Source: SIG603 sp963621245 (GTDB lineage Bacteria > Bacillota > Clostridia > Oscillospirales > Acutalibacteraceae). From it: 64,000 bases of DNA. Position 1 is the first letter of the stretch. Each line of letters begins with the position of its first letter. Of this stretch, positions 25,432-34,434 are shown in pieces. The notes under the pieces were generated by a model that searched no databases, was not told the origin of the DNA, and worked only from the letters and a program-made list of their open reading frames with translations. A program made the translations under genes and the position numbers. The stretch covers positions 62,001 to 126,000 of the forward strand of contig CAVFCW010000002.1 in NCBI GenBank assembly GCA_963621245.1, written 5' to 3'.

Positions 25432-26301
25432 ATGAAAATATCTGTAAGCAGCTACAGCTTTTTCAGTGCGATAAAAAAAGGCGTCATAACCCCTTTTGAA
25501 TGCATAGCAAAAGCGAAAGAGCTTGGATTTGATGCGATTGAATTTGTCGATTTCATAAATTTTGATGCCGGCGACCGTGAAAACTGGAAAGAGACCGCAA
25601 AAGAGCTTAAATCCGAGTGCGACAGAGTTGGAATTGAAATTTCTTCTCTCACCGTAGGAGCGGATCTTCTTCAAACCCCCGATGAGGACATGAAAAAGCT
25701 CGAAGAATTTCTCGAGCTTGGTGAAATTCTCGGCGTAAAGTACATGCGCCACGATGCGACTGTAGGTTATCCGAGAAACTCCGATAAATACGTAAGCTTT
25801 GACAGCGTTGTCGATAAACTTTCTGAGCGTTTTCGAAAGATAACAAAGCTTGCCGAAGAAAAGGGAATTCACACCATGACGGAAAATCACGGCTATTTCT
25901 CTCAGGATTCCGACAGAGTTGAAAAGCTTTATTCAAAGATAAATCACAAGAATTTCGGTTTGCTCTGCGACATCGGCAATTTTATGTGCGCAGACGAAGA
26001 CCCCGCACTTGCCGTTGCAAGAGTTGCGCCGTATGCGATTTATGTGCATTGCAAAGATTTCATCCTAAAGCCGTATTACTCCGAAGATCCGGGCGAGGGT
26101 TCGTTCAAGACAAGAGCGGGAAATTACCTCATCGGAACGATAATCGGCCACGGCAACGTGCCCGTCAAACAGTGCCTTTCGATTTTAAAATCGTGCGGAT
26201 ATGACGGATACATCGCCGTTGAATTCGAGGGCATGGAAGATTCTTTTGACGGCGTTCGCATCGGAGCAGACAATATAAGAAAATATTGGTCAGAAATTTG
26301 A
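25432..26301 (+). CDS. Sugar phosphate isomerase/epimerase-like TIM-barrel protein
   Basis: 289 residues from MKISVSSYSFFSAIKKG, with AAGGAGG before the ATG. Xylose-isomerase-like (AP endonuclease 2) TIM barrel: AKELGFDAIEFVDF, the metal-ligand series TENHGYF, LLCDIGNF, IYVHCKDF, GHGNVPV and GYIAVEFEGME. The His and Glu/Asp ligands of the family are in place. Members include inosose dehydratases and ketose epimerases; the substrate is not evident. First of three plus-strand genes with pepT and a Gfo/Idh/MocA oxidoreductase; the last may act in the same carbohydrate step. Confidence 0.85.
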   Translation: MKISVSSYSFFSAIKKGVITPFECIAKAKELGFDAIEFVDFINFDAGDRENWKETAKELKSECDRVGIEISSLTVGADLLQTPDEDMKKLEEFLELGEILGVKYMRHDATVGYPRNSDKYVSFDSVVDKLSERFRKITKLAEEKGIHTMTENHGYFSQDSDRVEKLYSKINHKNFGLLCDIGNFMCADEDPALAVARVAPYAIYVHCKDFILKPYYSEDPGEGSFKTRAGNYLIGTIIGHGNVPVKQCLSILKSCGYDGYIAVEFEGMEDSFDGVRIGADNIRKYWSEI

Positions 26302-26328
26302 CCTTAATTAAGAAAGGAAGTAATTAAA

Positions 26329-27543
26329 ATGTCAGTACTCGATAAATTTTTGGATTGCGTAAGCTTTGACACCCAGTCGGATGAGGCTTCAAGCACCATT
26401 CCCTCCACCCCGGGGCAGAAAGTTCTCGGCGCACATCTCGTAGAGGTATTAAAAGAAATCGGCGTCAAGGACGCATTCATGAGCGAATACGGCTATGTTT
26501 ACGGCACAATCCCCGGTAATGTCAAAAAGGCAAAGACTGTCGGATTTGTCGCACACATGGACACCGCAACGGAGATTAGCGGCAAGGACGTTAAGCCGAG
26601 AGTAATCGAAAATTATGACGGCAAGGACATCGTTCTCAACGAAGACCTCGGAATTGTTACGGAAGTTTCCGCTTTCCCGAACCTTGAGAAATATGTCGGC
26701 AAAAAGCTCGTCGTAACAGACGGCACAACTCTTCTCGGCGGTGACGACAAGGCGGGTATCGCTATCATTCTTCAGGCTGCCGAGGAAATCATCAACGGCA
26801 ACCTCCCCCACGGTGATGTTAAAATCTGCTTCACTCCCGATGAGGAAATCGGCAGAGGTCCCGATAAATTTGACGTTAAGGGATTCGGCGCCGACTTTGC
26901 TTACACCGTAGACGGCGGTACTCTCGGCGGAATCGAATACGAGAACTTCAACGCAGCGTCCGCTTTGGTTGAATTCACAGGAAGAAGCGTTCATCCGGGC
27001 GCATCCAAGAACAAGATGATTAACGCAGCTTTGCTTGCTGTCGAATTTGCGGGCATGCTCGATCCAAACGAAACTCCCGCCCACACGGAGGGCTACGAGG
27101 GATTCAACCATCTCGGCCACATCAGCGGCGACGTCGAGCACGCAAAACTCGGATATATCCTCAGAGATCACGACAGAGAAAAGCTCAACAAGAAAAAAGC
27201 CGAATTCGAGAGAATCACAGCTTACATGAACGAAAAGTATGAGACTAAGCCCGTAAAGCTTACAATCACAGATTCCTACGCAAATATGCGTGAGAAGATT
27301 TATCCCGAAAATATGTTCATCGTCGATCTCGTTTGCGAGGCAATGAAGAAAAACGGTGTTGAGCCGAACATCACACCTATCCGCGGCGGTACGGACGGAG
27401 CAACTCTTTCGTTTATGGGACTTCCGTGCCCGAACCTCTGCACAGGCGGCGAAAACGCTCACGGCAGACACGAGTTTGTTTGCGTTGACAGCATGGAGAA
27501 AATTGTCGAGATAGTCAAGACAATCATCGATGATGTCGAATAA
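26329..27543 (+). CDS. pepT: Peptidase T (tripeptide aminopeptidase)
   Basis: 404 residues, full length. Removes the N-terminal residue of tripeptides; cytosolic, two zinc ions, M20B family. Motifs are VGFVAHMDTATE (first zinc His/Asp), LLGGDDKAGIA (bridging Asp), CFTPDEEIGRGP (catalytic Glu pair), GRSVHPGASKNKM, RGGTDGATLS and the C-terminal GGENAHGRHEFV. AAGAAAGGA ribosome site. It lies between two carbohydrate-type genes on one transcript and overlaps the next gene by 14 bases. A 375-codon frame on the other strand is a shadow. Confidence 0.95.
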   Translation: MSVLDKFLDCVSFDTQSDEASSTIPSTPGQKVLGAHLVEVLKEIGVKDAFMSEYGYVYGTIPGNVKKAKTVGFVAHMDTATEISGKDVKPRVIENYDGKDIVLNEDLGIVTEVSAFPNLEKYVGKKLVVTDGTTLLGGDDKAGIAIILQAAEEIINGNLPHGDVKICFTPDEEIGRGPDKFDVKGFGADFAYTVDGGTLGGIEYENFNAASALVEFTGRSVHPGASKNKMINAALLAVEFAGMLDPNETPAHTEGYEGFNHLGHISGDVEHAKLGYILRDHDREKLNKKKAEFERITAYMNEKYETKPVKLTITDSYANMREKIYPENMFIVDLVCEAMKKNGVEPNITPIRGGTDGATLSFMGLPCPNLCTGGENAHGRHEFVCVDSMEKIVEIVKTIIDDVE

Positions 27544-28528
27544 GCTGAAATTTGCAACAATCGGCACAAGCCACATAGCCGAGCTCTATGTTAAAGGTGC
27601 TTTAGATTCAGAACTCTGGGAACTTCAAGCGGTCTACTCGAGAAATTACTACACGGGAAAAGCCTTTGCAGATAAATTCGGATGTGAAAATATTTTCACC
27701 GATTTAAACGAAATGGCAAAATCAAATGAGATTGACGCCTTTTATATCGCAAGTCCGAACAAATTCCACTTTGAACAAAGCTTGCTTTTTCTCGAAAACG
27801 GCAAGCATGTAATATGCGAGAAACCTCTCTGCTCTCACCTTTCAGAAGCTCAAAAGCTATTTGAAACTGCCGACAAAAACAAGCTTATCCTAACGGAAGC
27901 CATGCTTTATATGCATGTTCCCGCAAGGGATATTTTGCGAAAAGGCATCGAAAACGTCGGAAATGTCAGAAACGCTTTCATAAGCTTTTCGAGAAAATCA
28001 AAGCAATTAAACCGACTTTTATCGGGTGAACTGCCGAACATTTTCAATCCGAAAATGGAAGCAGGCGGACTTATGGATTTGGGCGTTTACTGCATCTACC
28101 CCGCTATTGATTTGTTCGGCGTTCCGCAAAAATCAGATATATGCGCCTACAAACTTCAGACGGGCGCAGACGGATGCGGCACAGTAATTTTTCACTACCC
28201 AGACAAATGCGTAACCCTCTCCTACTCGAAGATAAGCGACAGTTTTCTTCCGAGCGAATTTCAGGGCGAGAAAAACACGCTCTCGGTTGGTTCGGTCGGT
28301 CTTCTTTCCGATATTAGGCTGACATCACACGACGGCACATCGGAAATACTTTTCGGCGAAGAAGAAAAATACAGGCTTATGGGATACGAAGCAAAAGACT
28401 TTTATGACTTCATAAACGGCAAGAACACAGATTATTACAGCTACTGCCGTGAAATGAGCCTAAAGGTTTGCGGTATTCTCGAAAGCCTACGCAAAAAAGC
28501 AGAGATTATTTTTCTAAGCGACAGATAG
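27530..28528 (+). CDS. Gfo/Idh/MocA-family NAD(P)-dependent oxidoreductase
   Basis: 332 residues. N-terminal Rossmann domain begins LKFATIGTSHIAELYVKGA; the hallmark ICEKPL with its conserved Lys lies at about residues 95-100; the C-terminal substrate domain includes GGLMDLGVYCIYP, where the family His is replaced by Tyr-Cys. Start may be either of two adjacent ATGs; both overlap the end of pepT. Substrate unknown, probably a sugar or inositol derivative given the isomerase-like gene in the operon. Strong terminator follows. Confidence 0.88.
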   Translation: MMSNKLKFATIGTSHIAELYVKGALDSELWELQAVYSRNYYTGKAFADKFGCENIFTDLNEMAKSNEIDAFYIASPNKFHFEQSLLFLENGKHVICEKPLCSHLSEAQKLFETADKNKLILTEAMLYMHVPARDILRKGIENVGNVRNAFISFSRKSKQLNRLLSGELPNIFNPKMEAGGLMDLGVYCIYPAIDLFGVPQKSDICAYKLQTGADGCGTVIFHYPDKCVTLSYSKISDSFLPSEFQGEKNTLSVGSVGLLSDIRLTSHDGTSEILFGEEEKYRLMGYEAKDFYDFINGKNTDYYSYCREMSLKVCGILESLRKKAEIIFLSDR

Positions 28529-28531
28529 CAA

Positions 28532-28567
28532 AAATCCTACTCACTGGTTCAGTGGGTAGGATTTTTT
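28532..28567 (+). terminator. Terminator of the isomerase-pepT-oxidoreductase operon
   Basis: AATCCTACTCACT and AGTGGGTAGGATT arms around GGTTC, followed by TTTTTAG. Confidence 0.88.
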
Positions 28568-28609
28568 AGTTTAATTTAGGTCAAATTATAGCAGATTCAT
28601 AGTGAAATT

Positions 28610-30091
28610 TTAATCCGTGGCATTGTGCTTGCTCTGCTGTAACATAGGCCCCACAATAGTTTCAAGGTTGTAAAGTGCAATTCCATTTTTATTAGCGTCA
28701 TTAACAATCTTCTCATCAAATCCGCTTTCAGAAAACAAGGCATAGTAGAATTTTGCCTTTTCTTTTAACGGAGTAAGCTTTGCCAATGTATCGAGATATT
28801 CCGAGTACGAGAATGGAACTCCTTTGAACTTACATTCACCAACCAGATAATTTTCTCCCATTCTGTCAATACAGAGCACATCTATCTCAGTTTCTGCTGT
28901 CCTAAGAGCGTCCTCTTTTTTGGTATCCCTTACAGTTGTCTTGCCAAACCATCTGCCCATCTTTGTATAACGGAACGGTAGTTCATTTTTCTTCTGCTTC
29001 TGACTTATAAACTCTCTGCACACATCCTCAAAAGCGAAAGAAGCAAATTCATGCAGCACTGGCTTTATAACATATTCATAAACACCGTCCACATCTCCAT
29101 CCTCAAGCTGTGAGTAGTTTGCAAAGCCAAAGGCATACCAGAATCGGAAGAAGTTATCCGTCAATCGATAAGTTCCTCGACTTGTGTTGGCATGTTCTTT
29201 CGTCTTTGCATCAACTGAAAATTCTCTTTCCACTATTCCAAGTTCAATCAGATTTTTCAGATACACACTTGTTTTTGATGTATCTTCAACAAGAGATTTT
29301 TGGCTGATATCATTAAGTTTGGTATTTCCCATTGCTACCGCTTCAATAACAGAATTATAGATTGGTGTTTCTCTTAATTCCTGATGGAGAAGAAACTCAA
29401 CCTCGCTGTATAAAACACATCCTTTTGTCAGGATATTGCTTTTGATATTATCTTCTATAGAAAGCTTAGGATTCCACTGCCTCAAGTAATGAGGAATTCC
29501 TCCAAGAACAGAGTATGCAATCACTTTATCACGAGCGGAATATTCGGGAAAGAATTTTATAACATCATAAAAGCCCATTTCTTTCATCTTGTAAATTCCT
29601 GTAGCTCTGCCATAGAGAGGATTCTTTTCAGCGAGTAATTCTTTTTCGATAAAACTCATGGCACTTCCACAGAGAATAATCATAACATTACTCTGACGAA
29701 GTTCTGAATCCCAAAGATTTTGTAACACTGAAGGTATGCTTTTATTTCCACGACACATATACGGAAATTCATCTATAACCAGTAATTTTTTCTTATCCGC
29801 ATAAGGTAGGTCAAGAACCGCACGAAAAGCTTTTTCCCAATCCTCAAACTCTGAGATATAATTTCTAGCAGGAATATCTTCTTTCAGTAAGCGTGATGAA
29901 AAATTTCTAAGCTGTACCTTATCCGTCGTCTGAGTACAAGAAAAGAAAACATGTGGTTTATCCTTACAAAATTCTCTCAAGGTTTCGGTCTTTCCCACAC
30001 GACGACGTCCGTAAAGAACAATTAACTGACCATCTTCTGCTCCATATTTATCATTTAGAAATTTCAGTTCAGCTTCTCTGCCGATAAACAT
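28610..30091 (-). CDS. ATP-binding protein, archaeal-type AAA ATPase with DUF234-like C-terminus
   Basis: 493 residues beginning MFIGREAELKFLNDKY. Walker A LYGRRRVGKTETL, Walker B KKLLVIDEFPYM, sensor IILCGSAMSFIE. A winged-helix linker (about 255-330) includes YRLTDNFFRFWYAF, and the C-terminal DUF234 part shows ETEIDVLCID and YLVGECKFK, an endonuclease-like D-ExK pattern. The family is common in archaea and anaerobes; function unproven. GGAGGAG precedes the ATG. Codon choice looks less regular than in the neighbours, so recent acquisition is possible. Alone, with its own promoter and a palindrome in the leader. Confidence 0.86.
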   Translation of the reverse strand: MFIGREAELKFLNDKYGAEDGQLIVLYGRRRVGKTETLREFCKDKPHVFFSCTQTTDKVQLRNFSSRLLKEDIPARNYISEFEDWEKAFRAVLDLPYADKKKLLVIDEFPYMCRGNKSIPSVLQNLWDSELRQSNVMIILCGSAMSFIEKELLAEKNPLYGRATGIYKMKEMGFYDVIKFFPEYSARDKVIAYSVLGGIPHYLRQWNPKLSIEDNIKSNILTKGCVLYSEVEFLLHQELRETPIYNSVIEAVAMGNTKLNDISQKSLVEDTSKTSVYLKNLIELGIVEREFSVDAKTKEHANTSRGTYRLTDNFFRFWYAFGFANYSQLEDGDVDGVYEYVIKPVLHEFASFAFEDVCREFISQKQKKNELPFRYTKMGRWFGKTTVRDTKKEDALRTAETEIDVLCIDRMGENYLVGECKFKGVPFSYSEYLDTLAKLTPLKEKAKFYYALFSESGFDEKIVNDANKNGIALYNLETIVGPMLQQSKHNATD

Positions 30092-30121
30092 ACAATCTCC
30101 TCCAATTGATTCAAATTTAGA

Positions 30122-30134
30122 TTTACTAAATCGT
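30122..30134. promoter_or_regulatory. Candidate operator in the ATPase leader
   Basis: Perfect 6-1-6 palindrome GATTTACTAAATC between the -10 box and the ribosome site of the DUF234-type ATPase gene. Confidence 0.4.
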
Positions 30135-30147
30135 GATTTGATATTAT

Positions 30148-30176
30148 TATAACCACAATCGGCTAAAAAATCAAGT
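30148..30176 (-). promoter_or_regulatory. Promoter of the DUF234-type ATPase gene
   Basis: Minus strand TTGATT, 17 bases, TATAAT. Confidence 0.75.
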
Positions 30177-30267
30177 CGTGTCCCATCTTGAGTAACGCGA
30201 AAAAAATGAGGGACACTCCCTCCTCTTTCTTTATCATGTTAGATTAAATTAACACCACCCCAACCTC

Positions 30268-30302
30268 AAAATCGCCCTGTGGCAAATGCCGCAGAGCGAT
30301 TT
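30268..30302 (-). terminator. Terminator of the NRAMP-related transporter gene
   Basis: 15-base arms AAATCGCTCTGCGGC/GCCACAGGGCGATTT (two imperfect pairs) around ATTT; only a short T-run follows. Confidence 0.65.
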
Positions 30303-30327
30303 CTTGTTTCGTTAATTCTGTTTTTAA

Positions 30328-31596
30328 TCAAACATTTCCTGTAAGCCAAGCGACAACGAAGAGAAGCGCAAAGCCGAACAGATAGACAAGTCCGACGATA
30401 GAAAGCACCTTAAGCCATGGCTTAATCTTATGCTCCTTGTTGTTTACAAGGTTGTAGTTCAAAACTGCGAAGAACGGTGTTGTGATGAACGATGCGATCA
30501 TTGCGAAACGAAGCATTGTTGCAACATTTCCCGAGAAGAGGTAAACGATTATCAAACCGATTACGCTTGTTGCGGTAGTCCAAATTGCAAGCGATTTCTT
30601 GCTCGATTCCTTCTTGCCGAGCAAAAGGCGAAGTGCCTCGTTGTTTGCTCTCGAGTAACCGTCGATAACGGTGAGAACCGTACCGAAAATGCAGAGGAAT
30701 GCGATAAATGTGATGAGAAGTCTCGACCAGTCGCCGAATACCGAAGCGTACATATTGACGAACTGTGCGATATATGCGGCGCTTGCGCTGAGAACCTCTT
30801 CACCGGAGCCGAACTGAATGAGTGCGCCGAGTGCGCAGAAGATAACCGCAAGAATTGCTGTTCCGATATATCCGACGTTGAAGTCAAACAGTGCGTCCTG
30901 AATGGACATAGTTTTGATTTGTTTTCTCTTCTCAACCTGCCACATGGAGTTGATTGCCGAAATTTCAATCGGGCACGGCATCCAGCCCATAAGCGATACT
31001 ATAAACGGCAAAGCGGCAAGGCGCCAAGGTGTTGGTGCTTCAAAGTTCGGAGCGTACTCACGGTGACGGAAAAGAGCGATGACAACAGCCATAGTTGTTG
31101 CAATCGTGAGTGCGGTCATAACCCACTTTGAGAGGGTATCGAGGAATTTATATCCGCCGATTAAAAGCATAGCCCAGATGATTACAATGATAATTGTTGT
31201 GAGCTGAGATATCGAGAGGCCGAAGCCGTTCGGTGCAATGTTGAAGAGAATTGCCGCGCAGAGAATGCCAACGCCTGCGGTGTTAACAATAGCCGAAAAT
31301 ACATTAAGCACAAAGAAAACAATGAGCCAGCCTTTTCCCTTTTCCGCATAACCCTCTATGAGAGTTTTGCCGTTCTCCATGGTGTACTGAGATCCGAAAC
31401 GGAAAAACGGATACTTGAAGATATTGATTAAGATAATCAATATAGCCATCTGCCAGCCGTAAATTGCTCCCGCCTGAGTGGAAGAAACAATGTGAGATCC
31501 GCCGACTGCGGCAGAAGCCATCAAAATTCCGGGGCCGAGTGCCCTGAGTTTTGATTTCCAAGTTGAATTTTGTGTTGTTTCCGGTGATTTAGACAT
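30328..31596 (-). CDS. NRAMP-related membrane transporter lacking canonical metal motifs
   Basis: 422 residues with about eleven membrane helices, starting after an N-terminal tail with LRALGPGILMASAAVGG. It belongs to the NRAMP superfamily by overall pattern (LGPGIL, STQAGA, NPxx-like helix 6 region). The metal motifs are changed: the helix 1 DPGN is GGSH (VGGSHIVSSTQAGA), and the helix 6 MPH is MPC (GWMPCPIEIS). The residues that coordinate manganese or iron in classical MntH are therefore missing, and the cargo may differ. GGAGG ribosome site. Single gene. Confidence 0.83.
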   Translation of the reverse strand: MSKSPETTQNSTWKSKLRALGPGILMASAAVGGSHIVSSTQAGAIYGWQMAILIILINIFKYPFFRFGSQYTMENGKTLIEGYAEKGKGWLIVFFVLNVFSAIVNTAGVGILCAAILFNIAPNGFGLSISQLTTIIIVIIWAMLLIGGYKFLDTLSKWVMTALTIATTMAVVIALFRHREYAPNFEAPTPWRLAALPFIVSLMGWMPCPIEISAINSMWQVEKRKQIKTMSIQDALFDFNVGYIGTAILAVIFCALGALIQFGSGEEVLSASAAYIAQFVNMYASVFGDWSRLLITFIAFLCIFGTVLTVIDGYSRANNEALRLLLGKKESSKKSLAIWTTATSVIGLIIVYLFSGNVATMLRFAMIASFITTPFFAVLNYNLVNNKEHKIKPWLKVLSIVGLVYLFGFALLFVVAWLTGNV

Positions 31597-31700
31597 AATT
31601 ATACCTCCTTAGTCTAAATCCGAATTCATGTTGGTGAGTTCGAAAATATTCTGTTCTTTCTTTTTGGGCAAATGCCCGCCTTTCTTTTCTCCCGAATAAA

Positions 31701-32432
31701 TCAAAAAACGAGAGGTTCCGTATACTCGGGGTTCTTCTCCGATTTACGGATATGCAAAATTGAAACAATTATCAAAATCATTCCAACTATAGCCAAAACA
31801 AGTGAAATATAAGCGAATTTGTCGCTTATTTCTGCAAGTTCGTCGCTGAGGAAGAAGTCGTATGCTCCGTGAAGCAAGAGCGGTATCACAAAGCCTAAAA
31901 TGTTGTAGCTCTTCTTGCCCGACTTCATTGCCTTAGCAATAAAATATCCCATAATGAAGCCGTAACCGCCGTGCATAACGGTAACGCCTCTTGCAATCAT
32001 CATAGCGAAATTTGCGCCAAAGGCATAAACAATAGCCTCGGTGATTTCAAATCCGATTCCCGTTATCATCATAAGCGAGGTTATGTCAAGCATTGAGTAC
32101 TGATAAGGATTTTTCTTAACCATTGCTTTGAACACGTTGTACTTCACAAGCTCCTCACTGAAAGCAAGAATCACGAAGTTGTAGTAAAGCGCATAAGGCA
32201 CTCCGCCGAGTCCTAACAACTTAAGAATTTGTCCGACGCCGTAAAGCACAGCGGAAGTTAAAACCACAAAAGCAATGCACATTAAAGCTCCGCGCTTGAT
32301 AGACTTAACGCACAGAGCGTTATAAGTGAGATCGTCTTTCTTTCTCTTTTTCAGCCACAAAAAAACAAGTACCGACGGCACCAGTGAAGCGAGAAAAACA
32401 AGAACCATCAGTGGAGCAGGTAAATTTTCCAT
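31701..32432 (-). CDS. PrsW-like intramembrane metalloprotease
   Basis: 243 residues, about eight membrane segments. Family motifs are FSEELVKYNVF (Glu93-Glu94), GFEITEAIVY (about 128-137), TVMHGGYGFIMGY (His154) and LLLHGAYDF (His188), the pattern of PrsW/CPBP-type glutamate-histidine intramembrane proteases. PrsW in Bacillus cleaves the anti-sigma factor RsiW; no sigma/anti-sigma pair is visible here, so the target is unknown. Separate from the downstream transporter gene by about 100 bases. Confidence 0.85.
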   Translation of the reverse strand: MENLPAPLMVLVFLASLVPSVLVFLWLKKRKKDDLTYNALCVKSIKRGALMCIAFVVLTSAVLYGVGQILKLLGLGGVPYALYYNFVILAFSEELVKYNVFKAMVKKNPYQYSMLDITSLMMITGIGFEITEAIVYAFGANFAMMIARGVTVMHGGYGFIMGYFIAKAMKSGKKSYNILGFVIPLLLHGAYDFFLSDELAEISDKFAYISLVLAIVGMILIIVSILHIRKSEKNPEYTEPLVF

Positions 32433-32574
32433 ATAACATCTCTTTCTTTCTCGGACGAGTTAAATTCGTCCATTTTTATTTGCACATTACATAATATCAA
32501 AGTTATGTTTAAATTGCAAACTGTTTGTGGATAAAATTGAAATTTATATGGAATTTGTGAAAGAATTCTTTCAC

Positions 32575-32620
32575 ACAAAAAACAAGCCGCCAAAAAACGC
32601 TTTTGTTTTCCGACAGGCTT
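32575..32620 (-). terminator. Likely terminator after the comEA-like gene
   Basis: AAGCC/GGCTT arms around an imperfect loop, followed by GTTTTTTG on the minus strand, just after the comEA-like stop. Confidence 0.5.
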
Positions 32621-32624
32621 ATTT

Positions 32625-32981
32625 TCAATCGCTTATTTTTACATAAGGGGCAAGTTTTTCGGCTTTATCCTCAGAAATTCCGCTCACCTCCGAGAGTTCG
32701 TAAGGCGAAGTGAAGTTTCCGTTTTCTTCTCGGTAGGCTATTATTTTTTCGGAAAGCTTTTCGCCTATTCCGTCCAAATCCTGTAACTCCTCGGCGCTTG
32801 CCGTGTTGATGTTTATCTTCTCCTCATTGGGGACATATTCATCGGCGGTCAGATAGACGGTACTTGAAACATTGTAGACAACAACAGGTTTTCTGCTAAG
32901 GTAAATTACTCCCGCCGCAACAATCAGGATTACAATAAAAATCACAAGATAAATTGTCAAAAGCCTTCGCTCTGTTTTCAT
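32625..32981 (-). CDS. comEA: ComEA-like helix-hairpin-helix protein
   Basis: 118 residues: N-terminal membrane anchor (about 8-29), then a helix-hairpin-helix pair with KININTASAEELQDLDGIGEKL and SEVSGISEDKAEKLAPYV. ComEA binds incoming DNA outside the membrane in competent bacteria. This protein is shorter than B. subtilis ComEA (about 205), lacking a long linker. No other competence gene is in the window, so a competence role is only inferred. Start overlaps the rluD stop by four bases. Confidence 0.85.
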   Translation of the reverse strand: MKTERRLLTIYLVIFIVILIVAAGVIYLSRKPVVVYNVSSTVYLTADEYVPNEEKININTASAEELQDLDGIGEKLSEKIIAYREENGNFTSPYELSEVSGISEDKAEKLAPYVKISD

Positions 32982-33898
32982 TTTCCTTGCCTCAGTTTTC
33001 TAAGGAATTTTTCAAAATACTCGGGCAATTCCGCTTCAAGCTCAATAATCTCTCCCGTTATGGGGTGCTCAAAGCGTATGTAAGCGGCGTGCAGACACTG
33101 ACCGCCAAGCTCGGTTATAACCTTTGACGGGCCGTAAAGCGGATCACCCGCAACAGGATGTCCCATATAAGCCGAATGAACTCTTATCTGATGCGTTCTT
33201 CCCGTTTCGAGAATAAACTTCATGTACGAAAAGCCGTTAAGTCTCTCAATCGTCTCGTAGTTTGTGACTGCCTCACGAACGTTTGCGCCAGAAAGAATAA
33301 CCGCCATTTTCTTTCTGTCCCTCGGACTTCTTCCGATAGGCAAATCAATTCTTCCGCACTCCTCTTTGTAATGTCCGTAAACAACCGCCCTATACTGTCG
33401 GTCAAAGGAATGCTCCTTTATCTGCTTTGCAAGGCCCTGATGTGCGGCGTCGTTTTTAGCCACAATCAGAAGTCCGCTTGTGTCCATATCTATTCGGTGA
33501 ACTATTCCCGGGCGTATCACTCCGTTAATTCCGCTCAAACTGTCCTTGCAGTAATAAAGCAGAGCGTTTACGAGCGTTCCGCTGTAATGTCCCGGTGCGG
33601 GATGAACAACCATTCCCTTGGGTTTGTTTACAACAAGAAGATCGTTATCCTCGTATCTTATATCAAGCGGAATATTCTCCGGCAGAATGTCTACATTCAC
33701 GGGTTCTGGCAAAATAACCTTAATCTTGTCACCAACGCTCAGTTTATAATTCTTGGCGACGGCTTTGCCGTTAACGGTCACATTTCCGTTTTCTATAAGA
33801 TTCTGAACGGCAGAACGGCTCATGTTTTCTATGCTGATAAGCTTGTCTATTCTTCCGTTTTCCTCGGCGGTAAACTCAAGAATATTTTCTTCATTCAT
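32978..33898 (-). CDS. rluD: RluD-family large-subunit rRNA pseudouridine synthase
   Basis: 306 residues: N-terminal S4 domain (RIDKLISIENMSRSAVQNLI, about 16-80), then the RluA-type catalytic domain with GIVHRIDMDTSGLLIVAK, where the Asp is the nucleophile. Modifies uridines in 23S rRNA; which sites cannot be told. It overlaps lspA by eight bases and comEA-like by four, the common Firmicutes lspA-rluD order. Confidence 0.93.
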   Translation of the reverse strand: MNEENILEFTAEENGRIDKLISIENMSRSAVQNLIENGNVTVNGKAVAKNYKLSVGDKIKVILPEPVNVDILPENIPLDIRYEDNDLLVVNKPKGMVVHPAPGHYSGTLVNALLYYCKDSLSGINGVIRPGIVHRIDMDTSGLLIVAKNDAAHQGLAKQIKEHSFDRQYRAVVYGHYKEECGRIDLPIGRSPRDRKKMAVILSGANVREAVTNYETIERLNGFSYMKFILETGRTHQIRVHSAYMGHPVAGDPLYGPSKVITELGGQCLHAAYIRFEHPITGEIIELEAELPEYFEKFLRKLRQGK

Positions 33899-34376
33899 TG
33901 CTTTCTTCCCCGCCTTGCTTGTCGGCTTTCTCTTTTTTGTCCATGAAGAAAAGCACGAAAATCACCATTAGCGCAACTCCGACTGTTACGAGACAGTCGG
34001 CAAAGTTAAAGATATATCCGAAAAAGTAGAAATGAATGAAATCGATTACATATCTCAGTCGCAAGCGATCAATCAAATTTCCGAGTCCTCCCGCAATTAT
34101 CATAACGCAAGCTGTTTTCGAGAGCAGATTGTGATGCTTGTATTTCATCAAAAAGCCGAAAATCACGGCAGAAATCAAAACAGTAACCACGGCAAAAAAT
34201 ATGCTGTTGTTCTGAAGCATGCCAAATGCCGCACCTGAATTTTCGGAGTAATTGAATTCCAAAAAATGCGGAATGAGTACGTAAGTGTCGATGGGCTTAA
34301 GCGATGTGACAACAAGTAATTTGATTATTTGATCAACCGCCATCAAAGCGGCAATCACGACAAGATATATAAACAA
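33891..34376 (-). CDS. lspA: Lipoprotein signal peptidase (signal peptidase II)
   Basis: 161 residues from a TTG start (MFIYLVVIAALMAVDQ). TAAGGAG sits seven bases before this TTG; the longer frame starts inside the divIVA terminator and is rejected. Four membrane segments; conserved LEFNYSENSGAAFGML, GGLGNLIDRL and VIDFIHFYF-IFNFAD, with the two catalytic Asp in GNLIDR and FNFAD. Cleaves prolipoproteins after lipidation at the membrane surface. First gene of lspA-rluD-comEA. Confidence 0.95.
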   Translation of the reverse strand: MFIYLVVIAALMAVDQIIKLLVVTSLKPIDTYVLIPHFLEFNYSENSGAAFGMLQNNSIFFAVVTVLISAVIFGFLMKYKHHNLLSKTACVMIIAGGLGNLIDRLRLRYVIDFIHFYFFGYIFNFADCLVTVGVALMVIFVLFFMDKKEKADKQGGEESNE

Positions 34377-34393
34377 AACAAAACTCCTTAATG

Positions 34394-34421
34394 AAAAAAG
34401 CAAACCCGAGAGTTTGCTTTT
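34394..34421 (-). terminator. Terminator of the divIVA end of the large operon
   Basis: AAAAGCAAAC/GTTTGCTTTT stem with a six-base loop and TTTTTTC on the minus strand, between divIVA and the lspA ribosome site. Confidence 0.75.
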
Positions 34422-34434
34422 CTTTTGATTTCGA

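Noticed and set aside
26449..27576. A 375-codon minus-strand frame opposite pepT
   Set aside because: It mirrors pepT, whose catalytic motifs are intact, and has low-complexity shadow composition and no ribosome site.
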